DNA of 64,000 nucleotides from Chinchilla lanigera (GCF_000276665.1 NW_004955418.1:3544000-3607999), one strand, 5' to 3'; shown: positions 24,955 through 37,762, counted from the stretch's first letter. The notes: generated from the sequence alone by a model not told the origin. A program made the numbers and translations.

Positions 24955-26160
24955 TTATTAGTACCTGTGTGAAAGACCTAACGTTTACACTCCTTGGGAG
25001 AAGTTGGTACCTGTGCATAGCACATCCCAGTTCCTTTCTATCCCTTATGCTTTCCCTCCTTCCATCTTCATACCTCCATCTCTTGATCCCCTTTCCCCTT
25101 TGAGAATGCTCTCTTTCCTTACTTCCTATTATCTACCTTCTGTTTTGCTTTATTCTTACTCTGCATTTCTCATATAAGAGAAATAATGTGCTATTTAACC
25201 TTGTGATAATAACCTCTGATTTATTTCGCCTAACGTGATGGCCTCAAGGTGCTTACATTTTCCTGCAAATGATTCATGTTTCTCTTTCTTTATGGCAGAG
25301 TAATACTCCATGGTATATAAATACCGCGTTTTCTTATCCATTCATCTGTTGATGGATACATGAACTGCTTCTAAGGTTTTGCTATTATGAATTGTGCTGC
25401 TATCAACAAATCTCTCTAATGATATGTTAACTCTTTCTGGAAGACACTTAAAAAGGGAATAGCTGGGTCAAATAAAATTTCTATTTTTAGTTTTTTGAGG
25501 AATCTGCATACTGATTTCTATGGTGGTTGTGCTAGTTTACATTCCCACCAACAGTACAGAAGAGCTCTTTCTTCCTGCAGCCTCTGCAGCTCTTCTCGCT
25601 GGGGTAAAATGAGATCCCAACGTTGTGTTGACTCTCATTTCTCTAATGGCCAGTGATGTTGATAAATTCTTAGTGTATTTATTAGCCATTTGTACTTCTT
25701 CTTTTGTAAAGTGTCTGTTCATTTTGCTTGCCATTTTTTGATTGGGTCTTTTATTTTGAGGGATCTAATTTTTTGGATTCTTTATATATTCCAGATATGA
25801 GTCCTCTGCCTCTAAGCACTCACTGGCAAAACTTCTTCCCTTCCTGTGGGTTGTCTTTTCACTCTGTTGGTTGTTTCTTTTGCTGTGCAGAATTTGCTCC
25901 TTTTAATTTAATATGATCGCATTTGTGGATTCTCGGAACTATTTCCTGTGCAACTGGGGTTCTGTTCAGAAGGGCTCTGCCCGTGCTTGCATCGGCTGTG
26001 TCCCTCCCGGATATGCATTTTTTTTTTTTTTCCAGTACCAGGGATCGAACTCACCACCTTGCGCTTGCCGGGCAGGCGCTGTGCCGCTGAGCTAACCTCC
26101 AGCCCCAACCGGATGTGCATTTTTAACCTGCTGTGATATAACCCTCCTTTTCTTGATGTT
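24955..26160 (-). mobile_element. LINE-1 3' part, antisense
   Basis: Plus-strand text is antisense L1: 'CAGAGTAATACTCCATGGTA', 'TCCATTCATCTGTTGATGGA', 'ACATTCCCACCAACAGTAC' and 'TTTGCTGTGCAGAA' in the expected order from 3' UTR toward ORF2. The same region of a related copy lies at 4330-5215. An ID SINE splits it at 26018-26106. Confidence 0.85.
26018..26106 (-). mobile_element. ID SINE in antisense L1
   Basis: A 14-T run precedes the reverse ID body ending CCAGCCCC. TSD CCGGATATGCATTTTT against CCGGATGTGCATTTTT flanks it, one mismatch. Confidence 0.92.
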
Positions 26161-27736
26161 CGCCTGTGGCTGCTCTAGCTTTATCTCATTTCTGTACTCA
26201 TTCTCATTGAGGGAGCTGCTCCCACAATGGCAGCTGCTGTCCCTGGGCTCAGATCTGTTTTCCCTTCTGAGCTCCAGAGCTGCATGACAAAGGCTTCATT
26301 GGACATCTCCACTCAGGCTCCCCAGTGCAACCATTTTGCGTTTTCTTCGGCTGCCCTTCTAAAACGGCTGTGTTCTTGGTGCTCCTGCTTCTGTGAATAG
26401 CCTTTGCACCAATGGGAAACCAGCCACCATCCTTAACACGTTCTCCTTGCCCATTTCCCATAGCCTCTCAATCCTCACACTCCATCTGTTTTAGTTTCTA
26501 AATAGTTTTGAATCAATGCAACTAACCCTACCGACTTCTTTACCACTCCCCTTCAAACTATAATATCAAGAGATGGAAGGTTAGAGAATAAAGGAGCTAG
26601 CTGTTCCTGAAGCCAACGTTCAAACTCTAGCTCTATCATATGAAAACTAAAAAGACTTTTGTTCTGTTTATAATTAAGCTTTCTCATCAGAAAGCAGAGA
26701 TTATAATAAACCAAATGTCACAGAGCTCTGAAAATTAATTAAAATGTGTAGAAGTTCTGAGAAAAGTGCTCGAACCATCGCTTACTCAATATTGGCTGTG
26801 GTTATCACAATTATTATTACTACTGTTGTTACTATCATTCATCTTATTAACTCAATCTTTCTTTTTTCATTTTCTTATATTCATTGATACTTCAATCCTT
26901 TCCATGTATAAGAGTCATGATTCCTAAAGGAAAATCCTTCTATAATACCACTTTGCATATTCATTTCCTCTCAGGATAAAGCCAAAAAGTCTCCAGAGGC
27001 TTTTAAGTACCTGGCTCTTCCTTGCACTTTTTCTTGGCAACTAGTCCTTTTTGACCTCTCTGCTCCCTTTCATAAGATTGAAACACGCTTCTAGTCTCTT
27101 CACAAATAACTCCTTCTCTCTTACCTATTCTCCATTGGCTGCCCCTTGACTGTATTGGGGAAATGTAATTGGAAACAAAATCTGCCATCCCTGAAAACCT
27201 CTCCACAAAGGTCATAGAGACAGAAAACTGTTCTGTTATTGAATAAGCATTCAACCAAAATGTAACATGGCTTATCAGAGGAAATTCCCTAAGAGATTGT
27301 AAAGACAAGGAGAAATCTTGCCCTTTTTATAGCCAGGCAGCTATATCCTCTTACGTACATGTTTTTGTGATAAATAGTAGATATTCCTCAATTAAGAGAA
27401 GTTGACAGGACTGTTTGTGACACATAGCTTAACCTCACATTTCCTGGTAATTGGGGTGACTGTGTACTAATTAATTGGATCACTCAGAAGAGAAACAAAC
27501 TTTTTATATCTTTAAGACAGGAGGTAATTTTGTAACTTGGAGGAAAATACCTGCTGTAGCTAGGATCCTCCCTACCTACACAAACTGGCATATTGGGTAC
27601 TATTTGCTTGATACTTGCATTTCAGAGCCTGCTTGCAGGATCTTGAAAAACACCTCCCCAACTCATAAACCTGACAAAAGTCTTACTAATTTAAAAAGTA
27701 TATGCATTTCAAAGGGAGGAGAAAGTTTTTACTTTT
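26161..27736. other. Mostly unassigned, with possible old L2
   Basis: 26255-26480 has the C/T-rich texture and phrases of LINE-2 coding sequence, but the match is weak. The rest shows no feature I can support. Confidence 0.3.
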
Positions 27737-27751
27737 TAAAGTAAAATTTCT

Positions 27752-27832
27752 TTTTTTTTGTACTGAGAATCGAACTCAGGAACTTGCACTTGCCAGGCAG
27801 GCACTTAGGCCACTTAGCTATATCCCCAGCCC
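27752..27832 (-). mobile_element. ID SINE with perfect 15-bp TSD
   Basis: A reverse ID body is flanked by identical TAAAGTAAAATTTCT at 27737-27751 and 27833-27847. The tail is only about nine T. Confidence 0.95.
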
Positions 27833-27847
27833 TAAAGTAAAATTTCT

Positions 27848-29020
27848 AAGAAAGCAGGGGTGAAGTCTCTTGCCTTATTTTCAAGAGGGAGAATTTAGCT
27901 TTTTATTTTTAATCTGTGTTTGTCCTTACACTTGCCCCGGACTCTGTAATAAGCTGCCAGGTGTGTCCATGGTTTCTCTTCCTTCGTATTACACTTGGGA
28001 GCAGCCATTGGGGTTTCATTCACTGAATATTTATTGGCTGCTGATCAAGTGCTAGGTGCTGGCTGTACTGAGGTTAATAAGATGCCTTCCTGTCTTAGTG
28101 AAACTTACAGTCTATTTAGAGCTGGCCAATTAATTACACAAACAAATAGTTGTTATTTAAACTGTGGTAATTGTAAAACAAATAGGTTATTTTCAAATAG
28201 AAACATTTCGTTCAAGAATAAATTAATAATTACATCGATACATTTCCAGAACTCCATAATTCAGGAAAGAGAGACTTCTTGGACAATTAGAAGGAAACTT
28301 CAGAGCTGGAAATTCATTTGTGGGCTGCATAGAGCATGACTGTGCTTACACTTACACGGGCAGAGTGGGCTGAGAGTGTAGAAATTGCCTCATGCTTGTG
28401 CTCTGCTTCTCCCTTAGAGGACAGGTGGTCCTGGGAACAAACCTTCTTGGGAAGCTGAAGTATCATCGCTTAAGGAAGATCAATCAAGTTGTATAGCTCT
28501 CAAACCAGTGTTGCCTCAATTTCATAGGACGCTGCTTAGGACAAATATTCAACTCTCTGTATGTTGGCATTCTGGCCACCTAGCCTCAGGCCACATATTT
28601 CATGTAAGAATTTGTAGAAAGGGTTAGCAAATGTTAGCAAAAAGCTTTATATAAGGGAGAAAGAGGAAATACCATCACCAATTGCCGTGAGCCTGCTTCC
28701 AAGGACCCTTTCCATGTGAGTGGCAGCTTGCCTAATTCTCATTCGCATCCTAATTCTACCCAGAGATATGCTTAGTGCTCTCCAAAACACATTCAATCAT
28801 CCTATTTTATGGTCTAAGTTTTTAAAAATGTTAATTTAGCCAAGGAAGCACTCTCTTGAGAAGATGTAATGGTAGCATAAACACTTGCTTTGAAGCTAAT
28901 TTCGCTTGTCTGGGGAAACACCTTTAAAGATGAAGAGCCGGGGATATTGCCCTGAAACCATGGCAGTGACCTCTGACTCCTATTTAGTGGGCTCACGTGG
29001 GAAGATTCTCAAGAGGCGCT
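27848..29020. other. Unassigned, with an old dispersed repeat-like patch
   Basis: 28015-28200 ('TGAATATTTATTGGCTGCTG', 'AAGTGCTAGGTGCTGG', 'AACTTACAGTCTATTTAGA') looks like a common ancient mammalian interspersed repeat, family not assigned. No gene is evident. Confidence 0.35.
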
Positions 29021-29021
29021 C

Positions 29022-29145
29022 AGTTAGTGTGCATCGGAATCACCTATAGGGATTCAATTCAGTCATGAGGGCTTCATTTTTAAAGATCTCCCCAGTGATG
29101 CTGATGCCGTTGGTCTGGGAACCACTCTGTGAGAATCACCGTCTA
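29022..29145 (-). mobile_element. MER5-like hAT MITE
   Basis: It contains 'GTGCATCGGAATCACCTATA' and 'AGTGATGCTGATGCCGTTGG TCTGGGAACCACTCT', the body and end of MER5-type nonautonomous hAT-Charlie elements. Strand is uncertain. Confidence 0.6.
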
Positions 29146-29149
29146 CGTC

Positions 29150-29290
29150 AATGTTTTTTAATCTTGGCTGCATATTAGAATCATCTGGAATGCTTCTGAA
29201 AAAGTACTGATGCTTGAGTACTATACCAGACCAACGAAATCGGAATATCCTGGAATAGGGCCCAGCCATCTGTATCTGTTAAAGTTCCAT
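29150..29290 (+). mobile_element. Second hAT-Charlie MITE fragment
   Basis: 'AATCTTGGCTGCATATTAGA ATCATCTGGAATGCTTCTGA' and 'CCAGACCAACGAAATCGGAA' match the texture of MER5/MER58-type MITEs. It stands next to the previous copy. Confidence 0.55.
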
Positions 29291-30042
29291 AGAGAATCAG
29301 GATTGGAAAATAACTAGTTTAGATAAAGTCTTGCAGAAAGGAAGGGTAGTTTGTGAATACTCTTTCAAACATGGCAGAGGATATGGATGGTATAAAGGAG
29401 AACTGGAGCATAGTACATTATATTTATGTGGTCCAAGCCTCTTCTATGGAAGAGGGACCCGGGAAAGGCAATGACTTCTTCAAGATCTCAGTATAGATTA
29501 ATAGCTGATCTAAGCCTGACACAAAATCACCATGATTTTCAGTTCAGTGACTTTCTTCCTCCACTAACCCTGAATCTCTGTACTTGTGAGGTATTCATCT
29601 GCAGAGAAACGAGACTAAATGAACATGGAAATGCAACATGATAAACCACGTGCAATGGGAACAGAAATGCCACGGTGAATTAGCTCTGTGGAGCGCAAGA
29701 AGGCAAAGTGATGAGTGAGCAGTAACCAGAAGAGTACACAGGGCATTTGTTGGGGGAGAAAAGTATAAGACAAGGCAGAAGCTGGACAGGCGTGGTTTGT
29801 GAGGGATCAGCAAAACTTTCAGAAGAGCTACAGCATAAAAAGGCAAAGACAGCCCAGAATCCTATAAGCAATGGGGGAGGCACTGGTGTGTTCTAAATAG
29901 TGAAGTATGAAATGATTAAAATGGTATTTTCCTTTTATGTCACTTTGCCAATGGTGAAGAAATTTGATTTGAGGAGAACTAGTGTCGGTGGTAGAGGAAT
30001 ACTGTTGAAAGAGTTTAGGAGATATATAAACAATATAAGTTA
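29291..30042. other. Unassigned sequence
   Basis: No feature I can support before the next ID element. Confidence 0.4.
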
Positions 30043-30133
30043 GGGGACCGGGCATATAGCTCAATGGCATGGCACCTGCCTGGCAAGCACGAGGTCCTGA
30101 GTTCAATTACCAGTACAAAAAACCACCTTACAT
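30043..30133 (+). mobile_element. ID SINE
   Basis: ID body (CATATAGCTCAATGGCATGG ... GAGTTCAATTACC) with TSD AATATAAGTTA at 30032-30042 and 30134-30144. The A-tail is short and decayed. Confidence 0.9.
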
Positions 30134-30144
30134 AATATAAGTTA

Positions 30145-30599
30145 AGGTAAAAGTATAGGAACAAGAAAGAAATAGTGTATTTGGGACTTTGGAATTGAAT
30201 AACCCAACGCTCAGTGACTGATTTCAGATGAGTTATGAGGGAATAAGATAGATGCAAGATGATGGGCAGCTCCCTGGGCTGAGAAAAGAGGAGCAATTGA
30301 ATGTGAGCACTGGAGGAAAAGGATGTGTAAAGAAAATGATGAGTGGCACTTGGAGAACACTCAGTACTGTGGTGTGTAGGCCAACCAAGAGGAGATGCAC
30401 GGTGTACTACGAGCCTGAAGTTCAAACGGGAGCAATGGGCCGGAGGAAAAATATTATTCATGGTTCCCATTCAGAGAGGGTGCTAGAATCACAGAAGTGT
30501 CTGAGAAAAACCACTAATAAGAATACAATCAAGGGAACTTGTGGAAGACGCCAGCATTTCAGGAGAAGGCAGAGCAACAGGCACCAATTAAGGAGAACA
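30145..30599. other. Unassigned sequence
   Basis: The longest open frame in the window, 30252-30890 on the plus strand, crosses this stretch but runs straight through an ID element, so I do not treat it as a gene. Confidence 0.5.
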
Positions 30600-30612
30600 A
30601 GAATGCCGTGTA

Positions 30613-30706
30613 GGGCCAAGGATATAGGTCAGGGGCATAAGCACCTGCCTGGTAAATGGAAGGTGTTCAGTTCAATTCCTGGTACCAAAAAAAAAGAGAA
30701 AAATGA
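30613..30706 (+). mobile_element. ID SINE
   Basis: Decayed ID body with TSD AGAATGCCGTGTA (30600-30612) against AGAATGCAGTGTA (30707-30719). Confidence 0.88.
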
Positions 30707-30719
30707 AGAATGCAGTGTA

Positions 30720-31690
30720 ACAAGTGTTTATGTGCGCATCATCACCTTTATATTTGGTCCCTCTTTTCTTATTTGTACTTTACAAAATAGCAAGGAAAAT
30801 GCAAAGCTGAAAGAAAACATAACTGTACATAATAAGGAGGTGGTTGGAGGAAGGGAGGAGAATAAAAAACAGTTTAATATTAAGATCTAGGGGAAAGAAT
30901 TTCAGAGATTGTAGTGTGAAAGTCTCCAGACCAACTGTGAGATTTTTAAAAACACACGAGTGGTATAGAAGTTTTTGAAAAATGTGGATGAGTTGGATTC
31001 CCATTAGGGTTGTTTGAAGGTTACAGATGAAATTACCCTTAGTCCAGATGATCTGGACAACTTCAAAAATGTCTGAGAGAGGCTGAGTAACATGATGCTC
31101 TAGATTTAGTGAGGGTGTAAGTGGGGATCACCAAGGATGCAGGAGGGGACCTAAAAGAAAGCAGCACCACAGAAACCAGAGAAATGAGAGAGAAGTCACA
31201 GCATTTATTGCTGCTGAAAGTGTCCAGTAACCAAGGTCAATATTTGTCATTGCAATTTTGGAAGAGCTGGGAGTCAGAAGTTAATCAACACAGAATAAAT
31301 GGGAAGCAAAGAAGACAAGGAGCTCAATCCACTCTAATGACAACCTAGACTGATAGAGGAGAGACAGTTAGGAATAGCTAATGTGAAATAAAATAATGAG
31401 ACCCCAGTTGAAGTGAGACCCTGGTTGTCTCGTGTACAATGGGAGTAATCTGTCTGTTCAAACGCATTCATTCCCTCTTGCTTCCACACTCCTGAGTACT
31501 TCATCGCTGAGCGTCATGATTGTTGTTCAGCTCTACATTGTTCTCATCAAATGATGCTAGCAGGGAATAACAAATGAGAAGGAATTTGGCTTTTATCCAA
31601 AAATATTAGAGAGGTGACTTTCCAAGCTTCTCTGTATGTTTCTTTTAGATGTTTTATTTGATTTATTTTTAGCTTAGTTTAATAGCTCCT
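30720..31690. other. Unassigned sequence
   Basis: Purine-rich in places; no gene or repeat family recognised. Confidence 0.4.
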
Positions 31691-31692
31691 TG

Positions 31693-32150
31693 ATGTATTA
31701 GTCAGAGTTCTCCAGGAAAATTGAGCTAATAGAATACATATATTAGAGGAGTTCGGTAATCAATTCCTCTAGTTTTGGGGGTGAACTGATCCCACAATTT
31801 TCACTAAAAAACTGGTGGTATAATCCAGTGTAAATCCAAAGGCCTGACAATGGTGGAAGTACTGAGTCAGAAAGTCTGAGAATAAGGATCTCCAACGTCT
31901 ACGGCAGGAAAAGATGGATGTTGTAGATCAAGAGAGAGTGAACCGGCCCTCCTTCTGCCATGTTGTTCTATTCCAGGGCTCAATAAGTTGGATGATGCCA
32001 CATTAGGAGGAGCTATCTCTTTTACTCAGCTGATCAGCTCAAGTGGTGACCTCTTCCAGAAACAGCCCTACAGATATACCCGGAAATGTTTTGCTAGCTA
32101 TCTGAAATACCTCAGGCCAGTGAAGGAGATATATAAAGTTAACCATCACA
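31693..32150 (+). repeat. Ancient mammalian interspersed repeat, LTR-like
   Basis: The order 'TGTATTAGTCAGAGTTCTCC', 'CTAATAGAATACATATATTA GAGGAG', 'AAAGGCCTGACAATGG', 'TTGTTCTATTCCAGGGCTCA', 'TTGGATGATGCCACATTAGG', 'GTTAACCATCACA' is a common old mammalian repeat. I know the pattern but do not name the family with confidence. Confidence 0.55.
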
Positions 32151-34655
32151 CCTTCAAAAAGATTATCGAAGAAAGATACTTTAAAAGAAATCATCTAATG
32201 CTAATTCTCTTTTATAATTAAGTTTTTAAAAAATTATATACACTTCAACAGTAAAATTTGTGTCTCTATGCAGGCTAACCTTTGTGCATACTGGAAATGA
32301 AATATTTATAGCTTACTCTGAACAAGTCAACAGCTTTTCTTGAGAGAAAGATTTACTCAGGAATCACGTAGGAAAGTGTGAAGCCCATAATAAGTTTTAC
32401 ATTCTTACTTGCAAATTCAACATTGTCATTGTTGCTGAATTCTAAGTATGAGCAAATTGCATGAAAAGCAAGCTTGCTAATAGTGTGCTAAGAAAGTAAA
32501 GCAAAAACCTCTTGAATCTCTAGTCTAATATAGGGGCTACTCTACTATTAGGTATCTTATGTTTGGTATTGCCCTATCTCAAAATGTCAGGCTGGAGCTA
32601 CACAGCGCTGTGATCTGTAGAACAGCAGCACAAGCTATACTAATTTTCTGGCTCTGCTTTAGATTTTGCCAAGTTAGAATTGCTGGAGGTAGGGCCTCAG
32701 ATATGTGTTTTTGTAAGCCTCTCTCCCTGTCTTGGTACGTCTGTTGACAGGGAGAAGCACTGATCGAGGCTCCTGGCTCCTTCTTCCCTATGTTAGATAT
32801 CACCCTGCACCTCTCCAGCTCTGCTTTGCTGCATTCTCACACTGCTATGTCCTAAGAAGTGAGTATTAATACTATCAGCAATATTCTAGAGGGTTTAATT
32901 TATGGTACCAAAGAAGAGAGAAGGATGTGAGAATGCTGAAGTCAAAATGTTCATCTTTGCCCAACGCCTTGCCTGCAAAGTCAGCCAGGGCTAATAGCTT
33001 CCTTCAGGTGAACGTTACTGCTTCTTGCCAGGTGGTCCACCCCTCAGGAACTCTGTGCCTCCGTATCTTCTTCTCAGCCCTTCTTGTCTGTGGTGGTAAT
33101 AAATTCACTACCTTGCTCTAGGAGTCTCGGGAAATTGCACTGGCCCTTGTCCTTTCCCTGCGGTTTAATTCCATCTTAATTGCAATTTGTAAACAGTCCC
33201 CCATCTTATGTGTGAAATATTTTATTCTAGCACTATGATGACAAAAATCTGTGATTCAAATAATGGTTAATAAATATTTATAGAAGGAGCAAATGAAGTA
33301 AAATATATATGGAAAGAAGTAATCCTCTCCATGAGGATTAGTCGTGGATGTCTTAATGACTTTATGAAGTTTTTTTAATGCCAGCTAACTGGCTAATTTG
33401 AACATGAGATATGGAAGTGCAGAGTATGGACTTTGATAGTCATGAGGTGCAGGGCACTGGCTTTTGGATGTACTGGCCTGAATTCAACCCTAGTGCATTC
33501 AATGAGAAGCTCTCAATCCTGGTGATGCTTATGTAGTCTACAATTTGATTGAAAAGCAAGACAAATGTACATGGTCACAAGAAGCAAAGATGTGGTAGGA
33601 ATTCAAAAGCAATGAATAAAACTTCACAATTCAGCAAGAACGGTTGGTGGTAGAAGAGGATGTTGAAGTAGTAAATGAAGTCCTGGCTCTTATGGGCAGT
33701 ACAGGATACACAATTGTTTCATGCTTAAGATGTGACAATATTAAGGACAAGGATCTAGTGCTTGGAATGGTGCCATGTCGGTATTACTACTTGGCAGACA
33801 TTTGGGAGAATGCTATGTTCTTTCCTTAAAGAAGGGATCTACAAATATCAGTGTCTCCTGTATTAATCGGATCTGCTCATCCTTCTTGTTAACAGATCTT
33901 GGGTGCATTCTCTAGCAATGACCAAGCTTTGGCAACCAGTGGGCATGAGTCAGAAGGACATGGGAGACTGGCAATTTTGGAACCTGGCACACAGCCCATC
34001 TCCATCACCTGATTGTATCTTCCCCAGCACAGGATTCCCAAGAAATCTCTAAGTACTTATATGAACAAACACAAGTAGAGGGGCAATAAACACAGTTTAT
34101 TTAGCTTGATGGTATCCTGGCTGTGTACCCTCTGTATTTTTAAAATTCTTTGCTAAAAGCAGCTAAATTTATAAGTCAGCCTGTCAAAGCAGATATTCTG
34201 GGAAGTTGATTTTTTTTTGAGTTTCTATCTGTAGCTTAATGTTGTATATCCAGACCTGCTTCTTTCATCACTTCTTTCCCCCAAAGTTCTCTCAACACAT
34301 CTTGATTCAATTCTTCAGATTTCTATTTTGGCTTACCACATGTCAAATCTTGCTCAGCAAATGGAGAAACAACACTCAACATATCTCTTCGTGTCAACAG
34401 CAACATCTGTGTTCAAATCATTAAGAACTAAAACCTGAATTTCATACCACTGTTTACTCTCAAATCAAGCTTTGCAAAGAAGTATACAAGAACTTGCCTT
34501 TGTTATTATAGGCTCAGAATCCATGCACTTATATTTAGTGTTTATGCCTTGGTTACTAATTAAAGTAACTAATCCTCAAATATTTCATTAGCTGCCTAAT
34601 GCATGCTTTGTCCAACAGAATGCAGATTCTCTGTGAGGTGTGGTATACCCTCTAT
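32151..34655. other. Unassigned 2.5 kb
   Basis: No gene or repeat I can support. A frame at 33644-33829 on the plus strand has balanced composition but no recognisable motif and no splice context I could validate. Confidence 0.4.
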
Positions 34656-34669
34656 AAAAGACAAGGAAG

Positions 34670-34784
34670 GGGGCTGGGGATTTAGCACAGGGGCAAAAGC
34701 ACCTGCCTGGCAAGCTCAAGGCCATGAGTTCGGTTCCCAGTACCAGAGAAAAACCAAAACCAAAAAAAAAAAAAAAAAAAAAAA
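34670..34784 (+). mobile_element. ID SINE with long A-tail
   Basis: ID body (GGGGCTGGGGATTTAGCACA...) with a tail of over 20 A, between direct copies of AAAGACAAGGAAG. The long pure tail suggests a fairly recent insertion. Confidence 0.93.
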
Positions 34785-34797
34785 AAGACAAGGAAGC

Positions 34798-35625
34798 CTT
34801 TCATACATAGTCACCAGTATGAAATGCCATCTTTTAAACTGCTTTAACTTCAGAATAGTCATTTCTTTGCCTAAATTTTTGCACTTCAGTCCCTTCAAGG
34901 ATTATTTCTACTTGTGGCTATTGTATGCTGACAGATTCTACATTCTTAAAGCAGAAAACAGTCTGCTAAAAATTAAACTAAAGCCAAAATATTCATTGTT
35001 CCAAAAATATGACACTTAATCCAGGCAGAAATTAATATGTTTGGGGAGTTAGCAATTTGTAATCTTTCAAACCCATCTGAATAAAATGCAAATGAGAAAA
35101 CCACCCTCTGCTCCCAGAAAGCTTTCTAGAATCATTTTATATAACATTGAAAGAAAGGTATTATATTTTATATTTTTTGTAGGAATGAAACTTTGGCCAC
35201 AGCTGGTAGTGTGTGCAGGTTTTGTGTCTTGCTGCCTGCAGTACACCAAGTGTCCATCATACCAGATTACTCATCACGTGTCCTCCTCCGTGCACTGGAA
35301 GGCTCACAGCCTCTTCAAGCTCAGCAAGTCCAAAGTGGGCCTGATCACTTTCCTCCTTTGTTAGTTCCCCTGCGCTTTGCTGTCTCGGTGAATGGTAACT
35401 TATTTACCCAGATACCAAAGTGAAACTGTGGGCAACAGTCCTACCTCCAATCAGTAACCAAATCTCCTTTTCCTGTTTATGTATTTTTCAACTCCTAGTG
35501 CTTTCATTTAGTGCCTCACAGTTTCTCACCTGAGCAAATGATTAGTCTCCCTGACTCCAAACTCTTGGTCGTTCAATTAATTCTCCAGATCTAGGTCAAA
35601 TTTGTTACAAATATGATCCTTGGCT
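34798..35625. other. Unassigned sequence
   Basis: Frames at 35086-35423 on the plus strand look protein-like in composition but match nothing I recognise. Confidence 0.35.
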
Positions 35626-35629
35626 TAAA

Positions 35630-35835
35630 TCTCTTTCAGTAGCTCCTCATATCTTCAACTGACTTTAAAAATCCAGACCCATATTATAGCATGCCAATTG
35701 CTCTATATGCTTCCCCAAACTGTACCTTCAGCTATATTTCCTGCTGACCTCCATCTCTCATTCTGCATTAAAATTATAACTACCAAAAGTGGCCTGGTCT
35801 CTCTGACCATCACACACTAACTTGAAGTTCAGCTG
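35630..35835 (+). mobile_element. Probable LINE-2 fragment
   Basis: 'TTTCAGTAGCTCCTCATATC', 'CCAATTGCTCTATATGC' and 'CTGACCTCCATCTCTCATTC' follow the order of old L2 coding sequence. Highly diverged. Confidence 0.45.
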
Positions 35836-36690
35836 GAAAATTCTGTCCCTCACCCCGAGCATATGCGATAATATCTGGGAATATTTTTAATTTTCAGGAT
35901 TGAAAGAGGTGCTACTGGCTTACATGAAACTATTGCCCACAAGAAAGAATTATTCAGCCCAAAATGTCGATAGTGCTGGAGTTAAAAAACCCTATATTAG
36001 TCCCTCTTCCTTTCTTGTGTAGAAGACAGTATTAATAATTCACCATAACTATCTTTCATCCTTCTTTTAATAAACAAATCTCCCAGGTTGTAGCTGAGCG
36101 CACTGTCACTTAGCTGGACTACAGTCACATCCTTTACTACAGCCACAGGTGCATGCGCAGCAGGGATTACCATTGCAGGCCCGAGTCCACTATCCTTAGA
36201 AAGCCCAGCTTGCACGGCTGTTTAATAGAATGTCGGTTTCAGGAAGGTTCTCACTAGTCCCTGACTAAGAGCAGCTCACTGCAACTACATTATACAAAAA
36301 TACAGTTTATGCTAAACAACTTCTTTCTTTCTGGGAGTGCAGTTTGGGATGCTGTCAGGGAGAAGGTGAATAGCAGGTGAACTACCAGCCCCAGTAAAAT
36401 CCTGGGTACTGGGTTCTTAATGAGCTTCCCTGTAGACAGCACTTTATACATGTTGTCACAACCTGTTGCTGGAGGAATTAAGCACATCCTGAGTGACTCC
36501 ACTGGGAAATGACTCTTGGACACTTGCAGTTGGTTTCCTTTGGACCTTATCCTATGTATCTTTTCCTTTTCCTTGTTTTACTTTATTTCCTTTTACAGCA
36601 ATAAGTTTGGTCATGAGCATTATTATATACAAAGTCCTCTGAGTTGGAATCACTGAAACTAAGAAAACCATTGAAACAGGTAAAAATGTG
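35836..36690. other. Unassigned sequence
   Basis: No supported feature. 36690-36880 has the phrase order of another old dispersed repeat ('TGGCCAGTAAGAAGTGAACA GAAGT'), family not assigned. Confidence 0.35.
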
Positions 36691-36882
36691 GGGACTGCTA
36701 GCCTAACATGTGACTCGGTTCTGGCCAGTAAGAAGTGAACAGAAGTCAGTTACTGGGTCATATCCTTTAAATAGGAAATGGTTTGGCTCTTCCTCCTCTT
36801 CTCCCTCTTCCTGTACACTGGATTATGGACATGGTATTCACCAGCCAATTTTAATCAGATGAAGGGGGACCAGACCCTAGAG

Positions 36883-37064
36883 CAGAGGTTAGCAAATTTT
36901 TCTGTAGAAGCCACATGGTCTCTGCTGTGACTACTGATTTCTACCACCAAAAGCAGCCACAAAATTATGTTAATCAATATGCATGGGTGTGTTCCAATAA
37001 AATTTTACTTACAAAAATAGAAGGCAGGCCAAAATTCCTTGCAGGTCAGAATTTGTCAATTCTG
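36883..37064 (+). mobile_element. MER1-type hAT-Charlie MITE with 8-bp TSD
   Basis: The ends CAGAGGTTAGCAAA and TTTGTCAATTCTG form short imperfect terminal inverted repeats. The body includes 'GCCACATGGTCTCTGCTGTG' and 'TGTTCCAATAAAATTTTACT'. The 8-bp flanks CCCTAGAG (36875-36882) and CCCCAGAG (37065-37072) match at 7 of 8, the hAT TSD length. Confidence 0.8.
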
Positions 37065-37133
37065 CCCCAGAGAATGGATAGAAGAGTTGAGAGACAATTC
37101 TCCTGGGGTGGTATTATTTTTCTGCCTATTTGT

Positions 37134-37226
37134 TTTTTTTGGTTTTTCTCTGGTACCGGGAACCGAACTCACGACCTTGCGCTTGCCAGGCAGGCGCTTT
37201 TGCCACTGAGCTAAATCCCCAGCCCC
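37134..37226 (-). mobile_element. Young ID SINE with perfect 15-bp TSD
   Basis: Reverse ID body, near-identical to the copies at 38665 and 60548, flanked by identical TTTCTGCCTATTTGT at 37119-37133 and 37227-37241. Confidence 0.96.
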
Positions 37227-37439
37227 TTTCTGCCTATTTGTGAACAGAGGCTCTAACTACATTTGTTCAGATTTCTCTTTTTTGCTTTCAATGCTCTTTA
37301 TATAGTGGTGGACAGTCTTGAAAGTTTGAGTGTCTTCCTCCAAAACAAAAGGCGAGTGTGTCAAATACTCAGGATAATAAACACTCAGGTAATAAACTCC
37401 CCTGAGACCAATTTCAGGCAGTCTGATTGCCAATTATGA

Positions 37440-37760
37440 AAGATGGTTTATGATTGATCCATGGTCCATTGCTGGGATTAAGGATGTAAGCAATACACCC
37501 GCCCTGGGGCAGGTAGTTTGTATACAGTATAAGGGAGGCAAAGAGGCTTGCTCTTCCCACCACTCCTCCTTTTTTGCTCTTGTTGCTCTTGCTGTTTTCC
37601 ACCACCATGAACAGTTGCCCTCTGCCATGTGCCACTCTGCCTTGGAGCCAGCCAACTATGAACTGAAACCTCCACAAACTGTGAGCTAAATAAACCTTTC
37701 CTTCCTTAATTTGGGTGTCAGGTATTTTGTCTCAGCACCGAGAGAAAAGTAACCAAGACA
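37440..37760 (+). repeat. Solo MaLR-type LTR, 5' end truncated or unclear
   Basis: It carries the MaLR 3' block 'AACTGTGAGCTAAATAAACC', 'GTCAGGTATTTTGTCTCAGC', 'AAAGTAACCAAGACA' and upstream 'GATTGATCCATGGTCCATTG'. Related to the LTRs at 10.8 and 12.7 kb. Confidence 0.75.
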
Positions 37761-37762
37761 CA

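Noticed and set aside
30252..30890. Longest open frame in the window, 212 codons, plus strand
   Set aside because: It runs through the ID SINE at 30613-30706 and its TSDs, is lysine/arginine-rich without motifs, and shows no exon context.
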